64,000 nt of DNA from Sporobacter sp963675425 (GCA_963675425.1 OY776214.1:3844001-3908000), one strand, 5' to 3'. Counted from the stretch's first letter, positions 51,446-60,854 are shown. Notes: generated by a model from the sequence alone, not told the origin. Program-made: numbers and translations.

Positions 51446-52783
51446 ATGGGAGACGGCAGATATTATTCGGCACATCAGTTTATCAGCACCGCTCTTCTCA
51501 TCCTGCTGACATCGCTGACGGTGTCTTTAACAGTCTACAGCTACTATAGACGCAAGAGCGCAGAAGGCGGAAAAATGATTACGGCAGCTCTGTCCACGGC
51601 CGTATTTTTTGCGTTTGTGCGTCTGCTTGAAACGGTTTATCCCGGTCCTATCGCACCGTTTGTACTGCGCTATGCCTCCTGCGTGGCTACAATAAGCGTC
51701 TTTTTGACGCTGGGATTTTTCTTTGCCGTATTTATCAACCCCATTTTTAAGCAGCCACCGCACAAATGGCAAGCAGGGTGCGGCCATGCCGTTTTAATCG
51801 TGCTGCCCGTTACATTTTTCAGCGCGGCCGGAATTTTAACAAACGGCGGTCTTCTGATTGATTCATACGACTATTTCAGCCCGGAGTACGCAACGGCTTA
51901 TATGCTGGCTCCGGCTGTTATCGCCTGCGCCAGCATGACGGCTTTTTTCTTTTCGTTACTGTCTGGCCGGCGCTTTGCCACCATGCCTCGAAAAACAGCA
52001 CTTTTTATCACCGCTTACTTTATCTTAACGCTGCTTCTGTACGTCACAGCTATCACTATCAAATTCCAGTTCATCGATTATGTCGAATACGCCGTCCACG
52101 TCGCCTGCGCTTTTCTTTGTCTGGCCGTTATTTACAACAGCGCCCCGTTTGGGTTTTCAGCACGTGTCTTTGACAAGCTCGGCGATATGCTTACCGACCT
52201 GGTCTTTGTAACAGACAAGGACGGGATGATAATCTACAAAAACGCCCGGGCGCGAAGCGCCCCGTTCGTCGCTGATACGCAGCATCTGGACATCGCCGAC
52301 CTTACCGGCGTTTTTCAGGGGCCGGCAGCCGTTCAGTCCGACGCTTATGGGAACCGGTATATACAAATAACGCGGGACAACCGAAAGCTTTATTTTACTT
52401 ACCAACACAAGGCGCTCGAAAACGGGACCGAGATGCTCGGCCACGTCGTGACGCTTACCGATATCACACGGCTGATCGAATTGGCCGGGAAACTTGAGAT
52501 TGAACAAAAGCGCGCGGAAGCCACAAACAGCCGGCTGCACCATTACTCCCAAGTCGTTTATCACGTTGAAAAGGAACGGCATATCAGCTCCTTACTGGTG
52601 GAGATACTCGCCGCCCGGGAAAAGTCCATTCAACTGCTTATTATGAAGATAAACGAGCTGGGCCTGGCAGCCGATGACAGCGCGTTTGAAAAAATGCTGG
52701 ACGAAACGCTGGAACTCAGCAAGGATATCCTCTCCGAGGTACGGCAGACCGTAACGGCTTACAGAGACTACTACGGAGGATAA
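51446..52783 (+). CDS. 7TM-PAS sensor-like protein lacking the histidine kinase ATPase domain
   Basis: A 445-residue protein. Seven transmembrane helices (about 8-245) resemble the N-terminal 7TM region of histidine kinases; a PAS-like domain (about 255-355, starting DKLGDMLTDLVFVTDKDGMIIY) and a helical region with coiled coil (about 365-445) follow. The helix with HYSQVVYHVEKERHISSLL lies where HisKA_3 kinases place the phosphorylated histidine helix, but no HATPase domain follows: the stop is 4 bases before the response regulator. No frameshift explains this. GGGAG lies 6-7 bases before ATG 51446; GTG 51410 and ATG 51428 are alternatives. It may work with the full kinase encoded two genes later, as a co-sensor or modulator. 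Confidence 0.78.
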   Translation: MGDGRYYSAHQFISTALLILLTSLTVSLTVYSYYRRKSAEGGKMITAALSTAVFFAFVRLLETVYPGPIAPFVLRYASCVATISVFLTLGFFFAVFINPIFKQPPHKWQAGCGHAVLIVLPVTFFSAAGILTNGGLLIDSYDYFSPEYATAYMLAPAVIACASMTAFFFSLLSGRRFATMPRKTALFITAYFILTLLLYVTAITIKFQFIDYVEYAVHVACAFLCLAVIYNSAPFGFSARVFDKLGDMLTDLVFVTDKDGMIIYKNARARSAPFVADTQHLDIADLTGVFQGPAAVQSDAYGNRYIQITRDNRKLYFTYQHKALENGTEMLGHVVTLTDITRLIELAGKLEIEQKRAEATNSRLHHYSQVVYHVEKERHISSLLVEILAAREKSIQLLIMKINELGLAADDSAFEKMLDETLELSKDILSEVRQTVTAYRDYYGG

Positions 52784-52787
52784 ACGT

Positions 52788-53423
52788 ATGATCAGTGTTG
52801 TCATTGCGGATGATCAGATTCTTTTAAGAGAATCGCTTAAATTCATTCTGGATAACGACGCGGAAATCCGCGTCGTCGGCACAGCCGGAAACGGCCGGGA
52901 GGCTGTCGACCTTTGCGTCCGGCTCCAGCCGGATGTTATTCTCATGGATATCGGCATGCCTGAGCTCGACGGTGTTGGGGCAACCAAAGCGGTTAAGGAG
53001 CAATGCCCCCGGACCAAAGTCATCATTCTTACAACGTTTGAAGACCCGGACAGCATCATTGAAGCGTTCCTCTCCCACGCGGATGGCTATATCGTCAAGA
53101 ACATCAGCCATACGGATCTCGTTTTGACGGTCAAATGCGTGTTCGGCGGCCTGACCGTCATTGACGACAGCGTGCGGTGTATCATCATCGATAAATTCAA
53201 ACGCCTGTCTGGCTGCCGGGCCGAGATGCGCGAGACACTCAGCGACAAGGAACTGGAACTCATCCGGCTCATCGCCGCCGGAAAAAACAACCGGGAAATT
53301 GCCGCGCTCTTAAGCTATTCCGAGGGCACAATCAAAAACCACGTTAGCAAGCTTTATGACAGGCTCGGCGTTTCCGACCGGATGCAAATCGCGATCTTCG
53401 CACTAGAAAACGGGATTATGTAA
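52788..53423 (+). CDS. NarL/LuxR-family response regulator
   Basis: A 211-residue two-domain regulator: receiver domain with acidic Asp8/Asp9 (ADDQ), phosphorylated Asp54 in LMDIGMPE, Thr in ILTTFED and Lys in YIVKNI, then a LuxR-type helix-turn-helix (about 147-208: LSDKELELIRLIAAGKNNRE, then IKNHVSKLYDRLGV). It should be phosphorylated by the downstream kinase and activate promoters nearby or elsewhere. GGAGG precedes ATG 52788; it is coupled to both neighbours (gaps of 4 and 6 bases). It is not of the OmpR type found as VanR. Confidence 0.93.
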   Translation: MISVVIADDQILLRESLKFILDNDAEIRVVGTAGNGREAVDLCVRLQPDVILMDIGMPELDGVGATKAVKEQCPRTKVIILTTFEDPDSIIEAFLSHADGYIVKNISHTDLVLTVKCVFGGLTVIDDSVRCIIIDKFKRLSGCRAEMRETLSDKELELIRLIAAGKNNREIAALLSYSEGTIKNHVSKLYDRLGVSDRMQIAIFALENGIM

Positions 53424-53429
53424 AACGCC

Positions 53430-55133
53430 ATGACGATTGCCGACAGTATCAAAACAGAAATTGCCTTCATTACGATGCTGAATTTCGCCGCACTGGCGAT
53501 CAACATTGCTGTTTTCATGCTGCTTTTTATAAAGGCCAATAAAAACGCGTCGCTAAAGGCTTTTTTCATTGTTCAACTGTCCATGATCATATGGCTGACC
53601 GGAAAAATAATGAAAACAACCGCGCCGACAGAGGGGCTGCGCTGGCTGGCTATCGTCGCGTACTATGTCGGCATCTGCCTTCTTGAAGCCGCTTTTCTTG
53701 ATTTTTCCTACCTTTACAGCCAAGGCCGCCCCTTGGAAAAGCCGGTCCGCATCGCCATATATACACTGGCACTTCTCCAGCTTTCCGTCGTGGCGACCAA
53801 TCCGTATCATCATTTGTTCTACAGCCTGTACACCTTTCAGTCAGACGAGTTCGGCGTGCTTTTTTACGTGCACGTGGTCATTGAGTACAGCTTCATCCTG
53901 ACAGGCCTGTTTTACTGCCGCACTAAGTTCCGGCGCCAGGTCGGGAGCCTGGCCAGGCTCCAGCGGCATCTCATCAGCGCGGCCATATTACTGCCGATAT
54001 TTCTAAACCTTATTTATATATCGCGCGTTCTGGAAAAAGTTTTCGACGCTATCGGCCTGCCGATATTCGACATCACCCCCATCGTTTTCACGTGGTCACT
54101 CCTCATGTTCTTGTACGCAACCTATAAGTATCAGTTTTTCAGCCTGACGCCGATCCTCAAGCACGAAATCGCGCACCGGCTGGATACGTCCGTGCTTATT
54201 ATTAATGACGGCGGGAAAATTCTGTTTGCCAACGAACGGCTGCATCGGACACTTAACACAGAACGCGACCCCGGCGCACTGGCGCTGCTGGCTGCGCAAA
54301 TCGACTGCAGCAAGCCCGGCTGCGACTGCAGCATCTGCTTTGGCGAGAAGTATTTTATATACAGCGTCAGCGCCGTCAGGATGCTCGGCGGCTTTTTATA
54401 CATCGCTGCCTTTAACGACCTAACGGTCTATCAAAAAACGCAGGGCGAGCTTGCCGAACAAAACCGGCGGCTTGAAGCGGCCAACGTCAAGCTGGAAAAT
54501 CAGATCGCTCTGCTCAAGCAGACCTCCCAGGCGGGCGCGAGAAATTATATTGCCCGGGAGCTCCACGACATCGTCGGCCATTCGCTTGTTGTAACCATGA
54601 AGCTCTTAGAGGTCTGTAAGCTCGACCTCGGCCAAGATCGCAGCCGGGTCCGCACCGCTCTCGAAAAAGCAGGTCTGAGTGTACAGACAGGCCTGGAGCA
54701 AATCAAGCGCCTTTCAGCACAGACCGATCTGACGGCGGCGTACGACTCCGTTTATCTGCAAAGAGAGCTCCGGCGAATGCTGAAGGTCATCGAGGTTGGA
54801 GGCATGCAGGTCAACTGCTATTTCAGGGGCAAAGCCGACCGTCTCGACGAAGCTGTTTTTGACACCATCCAAAAAACCTCCACCGAACTTGTAACAAACA
54901 CGCTGAAGCATTCCCGCGCAACCAGCATCCTGATTTCTGTCGCCTATGGAAAAAATGATATTCAGGTGCGTTATATGGACAACGGCATAGGCGTCGGCAC
55001 CATAATAAAGGGCAACGGGCTTTCAGGTATAGACACCCGGCTTAAAGCCGTCGGCGGTTCGGCCGAATACGCCTCGGGCGTCAACGAGGGCTTTTCCGCC
55101 ATCATCTCCATTCCCCTCAAGACCGGAAACTGA
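53430..55133 (+). CDS. 7TM sensor histidine kinase with a four-cysteine cluster (HisKA_3 type)
   Basis: A 567-residue kinase: seven transmembrane helices (about 10-235), a PAS-like domain (about 245-340), a coiled-coil linker (340-370), the HisKA_3 helix with phosphoacceptor His379 in RELHDIVGH and an HATPase domain (N box ELVTNTLKHS, G1 box DNGIGVG, G2 GNGLSGI). Cys293, Cys298, Cys300 and Cys303 (C-x4-C-x-C-x2-C, within the PAS-like domain) could bind a metal or iron-sulfur cluster as in NreB-type oxygen sensors. It begins 6 bases after the response regulator stop with a weak ribosome site, so coupled translation is likely. The signal is unknown; position opposite vanG makes cell-wall or redox sensing possible. 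Confidence 0.88.
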   Translation: MTIADSIKTEIAFITMLNFAALAINIAVFMLLFIKANKNASLKAFFIVQLSMIIWLTGKIMKTTAPTEGLRWLAIVAYYVGICLLEAAFLDFSYLYSQGRPLEKPVRIAIYTLALLQLSVVATNPYHHLFYSLYTFQSDEFGVLFYVHVVIEYSFILTGLFYCRTKFRRQVGSLARLQRHLISAAILLPIFLNLIYISRVLEKVFDAIGLPIFDITPIVFTWSLLMFLYATYKYQFFSLTPILKHEIAHRLDTSVLIINDGGKILFANERLHRTLNTERDPGALALLAAQIDCSKPGCDCSICFGEKYFIYSVSAVRMLGGFLYIAAFNDLTVYQKTQGELAEQNRRLEAANVKLENQIALLKQTSQAGARNYIARELHDIVGHSLVVTMKLLEVCKLDLGQDRSRVRTALEKAGLSVQTGLEQIKRLSAQTDLTAAYDSVYLQRELRRMLKVIEVGGMQVNCYFRGKADRLDEAVFDTIQKTSTELVTNTLKHSRATSILISVAYGKNDIQVRYMDNGIGVGTIIKGNGLSGIDTRLKAVGGSAEYASGVNEGFSAIISIPLKTGN

Positions 55134-55181
55134 ATCGGCATGGTTATGACCGGCAGACAAAAGCAGACTGTTTTATAGCCG

Positions 55182-55212
55182 GCGGTCACACGAAGAAGTG
55201 ACCGCTTTTTAT
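55182..55212 (+). terminator. Intrinsic terminator of the sensor operon
   Basis: GCGGTCAC (55182-55189) pairs with GTGACCGC (55198-55205), followed by TTTTTATT. Confidence 0.85.
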
Positions 55213-55377
55213 TGTCTCGGGCCGTCTATTCTTTTATGCTTGATTTGTATCAGGCAAACGTACGGCAAACGTCTTAGACCATAGACTATTAAGACGCCCT
55301 AAAATAGCCTGCCGATATCGTCCACAGCGCCAATCATTCCAGAATGACGGCGCACCATCAATGAAGGAGTTATTATT

Positions 55378-56265
55378 ATGAAAAAAGCCATTGCATTATT
55401 GATTATCGCACTGCTGGTCCTGACTGTCTCGGCCTGCGGCCCGAAAAGCAGTGATACCACCGAACCGTCTCCCGCCGGCGAAAGCACACCCGTCTCATCC
55501 GAGCCCGGAGCCCCGGAGGCGTCAACACCGTCCGAAACCGACAATGACAGCGAACCGCAGGCGGAAGACGCCGCTTCTTTTGACGAAAGCCTCACCGACG
55601 GGGAGCTGATCGCTTCCCTAGCCTCTCTTCCCTCTGAAATGCCCAAAAATCTCATGCTTGAAACCGAGTCGGATGCTTACGGGATGTCAACCAAGACCGT
55701 CACGTACTATAACGGCGAGAACTTCAGAATAGAAAGCCAGACAGAAGCCGGCACCAGCATCATGATCTATAACGCCGACGAGGGTGCTACATATCAGTAC
55801 ATGCAGGGGCAGACGACGGGAACCGTCATGTACGACGGCGAGGATGAGGATTATTATGATGATGAAGGTTATGGTGATATCGGTATTGATGCCGAAGCTG
55901 AAGATTTTTCCGATATCCTCAGTGATTATGGGGATAACATCACCGCCCGTATTGAAACCCTAAACGGAGAAAAGGTCATCTACATAGAAGTACTCGCCAG
56001 CGAGGACGGCCTGGACACAACCATGAAAATGTGGTATTCAACCAAATACGTTGTCCCGCTGAAAACCGAGATGGTAGCGGACGGCAAGGTGGTTTTGTCC
56101 TCCGTCGTCACAAAAATAGACGCGTCCAAGCTGGATGACAGTATTTTCACCCCGCCCGCCGGCGTGGAATTCTCAGGCTTTTCGATGGATGATATGTTCG
56201 ACATGGGCGATTACGACATAGGCGAATTCGATATGAGCGGCATAGTCGGCATGGGCGGAAATTAA
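55378..56265 (+). CDS. Lipoprotein of unknown function
   Basis: A 295-residue exported lipoprotein: signal peptide with a lipobox (LTVSAC, Cys20), a linker rich in Ser, Pro, Glu and Thr (about 22-65), and a domain with alternating strands (MLETESDAYGMSTKTVTYYN, later MKMWYSTKYVVPLKTEMVA) that resembles the LolA/LppX-like fold seen in Firmicute lipoproteins. The middle contains a Tyr/Asp/Glu-rich stretch (EDEDYYDDEGYGDIG). The C-terminus is rich in Met, Asp and Gly. AAGGAG precedes ATG 55378. It stands alone between two terminators. No specific function can be given. Confidence 0.8.
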   Translation: MKKAIALLIIALLVLTVSACGPKSSDTTEPSPAGESTPVSSEPGAPEASTPSETDNDSEPQAEDAASFDESLTDGELIASLASLPSEMPKNLMLETESDAYGMSTKTVTYYNGENFRIESQTEAGTSIMIYNADEGATYQYMQGQTTGTVMYDGEDEDYYDDEGYGDIGIDAEAEDFSDILSDYGDNITARIETLNGEKVIYIEVLASEDGLDTTMKMWYSTKYVVPLKTEMVADGKVVLSSVVTKIDASKLDDSIFTPPAGVEFSGFSMDDMFDMGDYDIGEFDMSGIVGMGGN

Positions 56266-56295
56266 GCGTTCCGCCCGACGGCGCACTGTAAACAC

Positions 56296-56333
56296 AAAAA
56301 AAGCCCGCGCACGGTTGTGCGCGGACTTTTTTA
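56296..56333. terminator. Bidirectional terminator
   Basis: AGCCCGCGCAC (56302-56312) pairs with GTGCGCGGACT (56317-56327) with one wobble; T runs follow on both strands. It ends the lipoprotein gene and the coiled-coil gene. Confidence 0.85.
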
Positions 56334-56341
56334 ATATGTGC

Positions 56342-56860
56342 TTAGTTATCCATGGAAATATCGATGCGGCCGGTGTCGCTGTCGCGCTGGCGCGGGCGGG
56401 ACGCGCCGGCGGCGTTCCGAAAGCGGGAACGCGTCTGCCGCATCTCCTCAAGCGCGGTGGCCAGCGCCTCTTCGGTACGCTTCATCGCGTCGTCCACGTA
56501 TTCGTTGGCGGCGCGCTTGAGTTCATTAGCCGACTGCTCGGCGCTCCCAATGATCTCGTTGCTTTTGGTCTTGGCGGCTTTTATGACTTCCTGATTATCG
56601 ACGAGCTGGCGCGCGCGCTCCTCGGCGGTTTTACGGATATTGTCCGCCTCACGCTTGGCGCCCGAGATAAATTCCGTCCGCGCGTCGACAAGACGCCTGG
56701 CCTCGGCCAGCTCCTGCGGAAACTGCACCTTAATCTCCTCAATCAGGTCCAGCGCTTTATCGCGCTCGACCACGCATTTATCGGCCCCGAGCGGGATGCC
56801 CCATGCTTCGTTGATCATGGAGTATAGCATTTCCAGCAACTCCTGCACCCTGCTGCCCAT
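56342..56860 (-). CDS. Coiled-coil protein (DivIVA- or ATP-synthase-b-like)
   Basis: A 172-residue soluble protein, nearly all helical. It starts with a short conserved part (RVQELLEMLYSMINEAWGIP) and continues in long heptad repeats rich in Ala, Glu and Arg (EEIKVQFPQELAEARRLVDA, then AKREADNIRKTAEERARQLV), ending in a basic, disordered tail. Such proteins are commonly annotated as ATPase or cell-division-initiation-like in Clostridia; the position after rsmD-coaD is recurrent there. A scaffolding role is likely, but the function is not known. It follows coaD by 126 bases. Confidence 0.78.
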   Translation of the reverse strand: MGSRVQELLEMLYSMINEAWGIPLGADKCVVERDKALDLIEEIKVQFPQELAEARRLVDARTEFISGAKREADNIRKTAEERARQLVDNQEVIKAAKTKSNEIIGSAEQSANELKRAANEYVDDAMKRTEEALATALEEMRQTRSRFRNAAGASRPRQRDSDTGRIDISMDN

Positions 56861-56986
56861 ATTAGTAGCCCCCTATGCGCACAGCGCACAAATAGTTATG
56901 AATAATCCCCCACAGTGGGGTTTACAGGTCACCCGTCGCGCTTTCAGCGAAAAGCGGGTAAAATTTACATACGCAAATATTGGACG

Positions 56987-57475
56987 TTATTCGCTTTTCT
57001 GCTGCATCCGGCCGAGAACATCGTGAATGATCTCTCTGGGGACGAATTCGCTGAGGTCCGCATTGTATTTCGCCATTTCCTTGACAACCGACGAGCTTAA
57101 ATACGTATACTTCTCGCTGGAGGCAAAAAACAGTGTATCAATCGTGGGGTCAATCTTCCGATTAGCCAGCGCCATCTGAAACTCCCAGTCAAAATCAGAC
57201 ACGGCGCGCAGCCCTTTGATAATGACATGCGCGTCTTTGTTCTTGGCGTATTCCACTAAAAGCCCGCTCCCTGTTTCAACCTCAACGTTTTCGTATCTTG
57301 ACACCGAACGGTTAATAAGCTCCACCCGTTCTTCCTTCGTAAACATCGGTTGCTTATCGGAATTGGCCATAACGCAGACGTAGACCTTATCGAAAATGGC
57401 CGCCGCGCGGCGGATAATATTCAGATGTCCAAGGGTAATCGGGTCAAAGCTGCCGGGGTAAATAGCTGATTTCAT
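56987..57475 (-). CDS. coaD: Phosphopantetheine adenylyltransferase
   Basis: A 162-residue nucleotidyltransferase of coenzyme A synthesis. It has the catalytic YPGSFDPITLGHLNII motif with the HxGH-like GHL, KGLRAVSDFDWEFQMA for pantetheine binding and the end SSSVVKEMAKY. Length is normal. It lies 31 bases after rsmD, the usual pairing in Firmicutes. Confidence 0.97.
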   Translation of the reverse strand: MKSAIYPGSFDPITLGHLNIIRRAAAIFDKVYVCVMANSDKQPMFTKEERVELINRSVSRYENVEVETGSGLLVEYAKNKDAHVIIKGLRAVSDFDWEFQMALANRKIDPTIDTLFFASSEKYTYLSSSVVKEMAKYNADLSEFVPREIIHDVLGRMQQKSE

Positions 57476-57506
57476 ATATTTCTCTCACTCCCGCGGCGCA
57501 GACGGT

Positions 57507-58055
57507 CTAGCCCCGGTTTTCCTTTAAATACAGCGAAATTCGTATCCGGCCGTATCGGTATTCCCGACCTTTTTGATAGGGGAATGTCACGTCCGGCAGA
57601 GGCTTGTCCGCTTTAGTTTCGCAGATTATTATACCATTTTCGTTTAAGATGTCAAATTCATTTATCGTTTTCAGTGCTTTTTCAATAAGCGGCGTTTCAT
57701 ACGGCGGATCGAGAAATATGAGGTCAAACGTCCGGCCGCGCCGCAGAAAAGTCAATGCGTCCTCTTTATAAACCTCCGCCCGCTCGGCCAGCTGCGTATT
57801 CTTGAGATTGGCCCGCACAAGCTTCAGCGCCCGGTCCGACTGGTCGATGAAAACGGCATTTTTGGCTCCCCGGCTGAGCGCCTCGATCCCCAGCTGGCCC
57901 GTGCCCGCAAACAGGTCTAAAACGCTGCGTCCCTCAATATCGAACTGTATGATGTTAAACAGGGATTCCTTCACCATGTCGGTTGTTGGGCGCACGGCGC
58001 CGTTTTCCGGCAAGCTGAGCTTTCTTCCGCGCGCATCACCGCTAATCACTCTCAT
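57507..58055 (-). CDS. rsmD: 16S rRNA (guanine(966)-N(2))-methyltransferase
   Basis: A 182-residue SAM-dependent methyltransferase. Motifs are MRVISGDARGRKL at the start, RPTTDMVKESLFNI, SAM motif SVLDLFAGTGQLGIEALSRG and the catalytic DPPY in IFLDPPYETP. ATG 58055 follows GGGGAG by 7 bases and overlaps the end of uvrC by 14 bases; the ATG at 58079 would add eight residues. Confidence 0.95.
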   Translation of the reverse strand: MRVISGDARGRKLSLPENGAVRPTTDMVKESLFNIIQFDIEGRSVLDLFAGTGQLGIEALSRGAKNAVFIDQSDRALKLVRANLKNTQLAERAEVYKEDALTFLRRGRTFDLIFLDPPYETPLIEKALKTINEFDILNENGIIICETKADKPLPDVTFPYQKGREYRYGRIRISLYLKENRG

Positions 58056-59880
58056 GTTCTTGCTCCCCTTCTTCGCCATTGAAGTATTGATAAATGCTTG
58101 CCGCCGTATCCTTAGGCACGACGGCCGCCAACTCCGCCGCCGTCGCGGCCTTGACAGCCTTCAGGCTCCCGAAATGCTTTAAAAGCGCGTTGCGCCGCTT
58201 CTCCCCGACGCCGGGTATGGCGTCGAGCTTCGACTGATAGCTCGATTTTGAGCGCAGGCTGCGGTGATACTCGATGGCAAAGCGGTGCGTCTCCTCCTGA
58301 ATTGTGCCGATCAGTGCAAAAACGGCGGGCTGGCTCACGATCCCGATTTCGTCGCCAGCCGGCGATACGAGTGCACGCGTGCGATGCCGGTCGTCCTTGA
58401 CCATGCCGAAAACCGGCAGGCTGATACCGGCGTCGTTTAAAACCGCTTTGGCGGCCTTGGCGTGGGTGGCTCCGCCGTCGATGAGCATCAGGTCCGGCAG
58501 CGTGGCAAATTTTTCATCCGCATCCTTGTAGCGCGCGATGCGCCGGGAAACGACCTCTTCCATGCTGTGATAGTCGTCCTGTCCGACGAGCGTCTTGATC
58601 TTAAAACGGCGGTAGTCCCTTTTTAGCGGGCGGCCGCCGACAAAGACGGTCATCGAGGCGACAATGTCCGACGAGCCGGTATTGGAGATATCAAACGCCT
58701 CGATGCGTTCGGGCGGATCTTCCATGTCCAGGGCCTTGCCGAGCCATTGGAGCGTCTTGGACGCCTTCTCCTCCCGCGTCGTGACCCGCTCGGCCTCCTC
58801 GCGGGCATTGAGGTTCGCCGTTTCGACGAGCCGGAGCCGGTCGCCGCGCTGCGGCGCGGCGATATAGACGCGCCGTTCGGCTTTTTCCGAGAAAAGCTCC
58901 TCCAGGATGTCGGCGTCTGAGACGGCAAAGGGCACGTAAATGGTCTTCGGCAGGACACCTCGCCGCTCATAATACTGGCGCAGCAACTCCGAGACGGCCT
59001 CCTCGTCTTCCTCGAAGAGTGTTTCAAACACCTCATACTCTTTGTCCAGCAGGCTGCCGCCGACATAGTGGAGCACGACAAAGCAGGACTTGGCCGTCCC
59101 CCTGTAATAGCCGATGACGTCCGTGTCGGCCATCGCGCCGGAAACAACGAACTGCTTGGCCTCCAGCTTGCAGACGGCGCGCAGCCGGTCTCGCTTATCG
59201 GCCGCCACCTCAAACCGCAGCTCCTCGGCAGCGCGTTCCATCTCTTCCGTCAGTTTCTGTGTCAGCTCGGCGGTCTTCCCCTCAAAAACCTGTACGGCCT
59301 GCCCGACGGCTTCCCGGTACAAGTCTCCCAGCGTTTCGTCCTGGCACCAGGCGCGGCAGGCGCCCATATGGAAATTGAGGCACGGGCGCTCTTTTCCAAT
59401 GTCTCTCGGGAACTTTTTTGAGCACATCGGGAGCAGGAGCGCCTTTTCAACGGTCTCAATCGCGTTTTTCGTCGCGCCGCGGCTGCCGTACGGCCCCAGG
59501 TATTTCGCGCCGTCTCTCTCCAGCCGCTGGGCTACCGTAAACGTTGGGTAATCGCATTTGAGATCCACGCGGATGAAGGGGTACGTTTTGTCATCTTTAA
59601 GACGGATGTTGTACTGAGGCGTGTGATGCTTGATGAGCGAGTTTTCCAGCACCAGCGCTTCAAGCTCTGTATTGGCCACGATATAGTCAAATTCATGAAT
59701 TTTTGAGACCATCGTCTCAGTTTTAATATCGTGATCACCGTGGAAGTAACTCGAAACGCGGTTTTTTAAAACCTTGGCCTTTCCAACGTATATAACCTTC
59801 CCCGTTTTGTCCATCATTATATAAACGCCAGGCTTTTGCGGCAGTCCCAGCGCTTTTTCGCGCAGCTCGTCGTGCGTCAT
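58042..59880 (-). CDS. uvrC: Excinuclease ABC subunit C
   Basis: A 612-residue nuclease of nucleotide excision repair. It has the GIY-YIG domain (GVYIMMDKTGKVIYVGKAK) for the 3' cut, the UVR domain binding UvrB (about 200-240), the RNase H-like 5' nuclease domain (EAFDISNTGSSDIVASMTVF, MLIDGGATHAKAA) and C-terminal helix-hairpin-helix motifs (LDAIPGVGEKRRNALLKHFG). A cysteine cluster C-x6/7-C in the middle region (CSKKFPRDIGKERPCLNFHM) is the family's iron-sulfur site. ATG 59880 follows GAGGTG by 6 bases. It begins an operon with rsmD and coaD. Confidence 0.97.
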   Translation of the reverse strand: MTHDELREKALGLPQKPGVYIMMDKTGKVIYVGKAKVLKNRVSSYFHGDHDIKTETMVSKIHEFDYIVANTELEALVLENSLIKHHTPQYNIRLKDDKTYPFIRVDLKCDYPTFTVAQRLERDGAKYLGPYGSRGATKNAIETVEKALLLPMCSKKFPRDIGKERPCLNFHMGACRAWCQDETLGDLYREAVGQAVQVFEGKTAELTQKLTEEMERAAEELRFEVAADKRDRLRAVCKLEAKQFVVSGAMADTDVIGYYRGTAKSCFVVLHYVGGSLLDKEYEVFETLFEEDEEAVSELLRQYYERRGVLPKTIYVPFAVSDADILEELFSEKAERRVYIAAPQRGDRLRLVETANLNAREEAERVTTREEKASKTLQWLGKALDMEDPPERIEAFDISNTGSSDIVASMTVFVGGRPLKRDYRRFKIKTLVGQDDYHSMEEVVSRRIARYKDADEKFATLPDLMLIDGGATHAKAAKAVLNDAGISLPVFGMVKDDRHRTRALVSPAGDEIGIVSQPAVFALIGTIQEETHRFAIEYHRSLRSKSSYQSKLDAIPGVGEKRRNALLKHFGSLKAVKAATAAELAAVVPKDTAASIYQYFNGEEGEQEHESD

Positions 59881-60100
59881 GGCGGTCACCTCGGTCTTTG
59901 CGTTCACGCGCCGCGTAAGCAGGCGCGCTAATAATTACAATATGTTACATTATCGCACAGATGCCGCCAAACGTAAAGAGGAATGCCGGCAACAGCAGGC
60001 CGCTGTCCCGGCAGCACCGTCTTTAAACGCCGGTTTTCATAAACAACCAAATAAGCTCAGATACTAAATATAGTCTTTATCGGCAAGGAGTTGCTTACTT

Positions 60101-60691
60101 TTGAACATCGGCTGGAATATTAACTGTGTTTTAACCATCTCATCTTTTTTTATTATTTGCGGAATCTTTTATTTTTTCCTCCGGCTGGACTGGAAACGGT
60201 ACGGGGTTTTACTCCTCTTGAGCGCCGTCACCAGCGTGGCCCTGTGCTATGTGTTCGTCTATTTGGATTTTTACACCTTCCCTTACCTGCTTATCCCGGC
60301 AGCTAAAATCCCTTTCACACTGATCATTACCGTTTTCCCGCTCTATGTTTTATTTGCCGCACGCTACAGCCCAATTGCCCTGCGGTATAAGCTGACGTTT
60401 TATATGGCGCTCGTGCATTTCGGCGTGTTCTCCGAAGCCTTCGGCGAGCGCGCGCTGCGGCTAATCCAATACAGCGAGCATTGGCACATATGGGAATCGT
60501 ACGGGTGGTGGTGGATCTTTTTGCTGGCCTTCGACATTCTCAGCCGCCGGCTGATACCGCCCGACCTGCGCAAACCGCTCGACGAATCATTTACCTACGG
60601 GCGACTCGGCTGGTTCATCGCACATTTTATTTTCATCGCCACTATTTTTCTTGGCGGCGTCGAGCTCGGCAAAACCATGCTGGGGTCCTGA
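60101..60691 (+). CDS. CBO0543-like membrane protein
   Basis: A 196-residue protein with about six transmembrane helices, rich in aromatic residues (HWHIWESYGWWWIFLLAFDI in the third quarter). It resembles a family of sporulating Firmicutes named after Clostridium botulinum CBO0543, whose role is not known. The start is TTG 60101, with AAGGAG 10 bases upstream. It is a single gene with its own terminator. Confidence 0.78.
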   Translation: MNIGWNINCVLTISSFFIICGIFYFFLRLDWKRYGVLLLLSAVTSVALCYVFVYLDFYTFPYLLIPAAKIPFTLIITVFPLYVLFAARYSPIALRYKLTFYMALVHFGVFSEAFGERALRLIQYSEHWHIWESYGWWWIFLLAFDILSRRLIPPDLRKPLDESFTYGRLGWFIAHFIFIATIFLGGVELGKTMLGS

Positions 60692-60771
60692 TCCGCTTAT
60701 GCCGGCGAGCACGTTGGGACAAGCACCAAGGTTCCCTTCGCCAGGGCCTCAAATTAGAATACAAACAATCA

Positions 60772-60797
60772 AGTCCGGCCGTCTGGCCGGGCTTTTG
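60772..60797 (+). terminator. Intrinsic terminator of the CBO0543-like gene
   Basis: AGTCCGGCC (60772-60780) pairs with GGCCGGGCT (60785-60793) with one wobble, followed by TTTTGTG. Confidence 0.75.
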
Positions 60798-60854
60798 TGT
60801 TGGCGAAAAATCACTGGAAGCCATGTACTTCTCATCATTTCAAGCATGTATCCG

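Noticed and set aside
51446..55133. VanRS-type two-component system for the vanG-like locus
   Set aside because: The regulator is NarL/LuxR-type and the kinase is 7TM HisKA_3-type, unlike OmpR-type VanR and its partner VanS; a regulatory link remains only positional.
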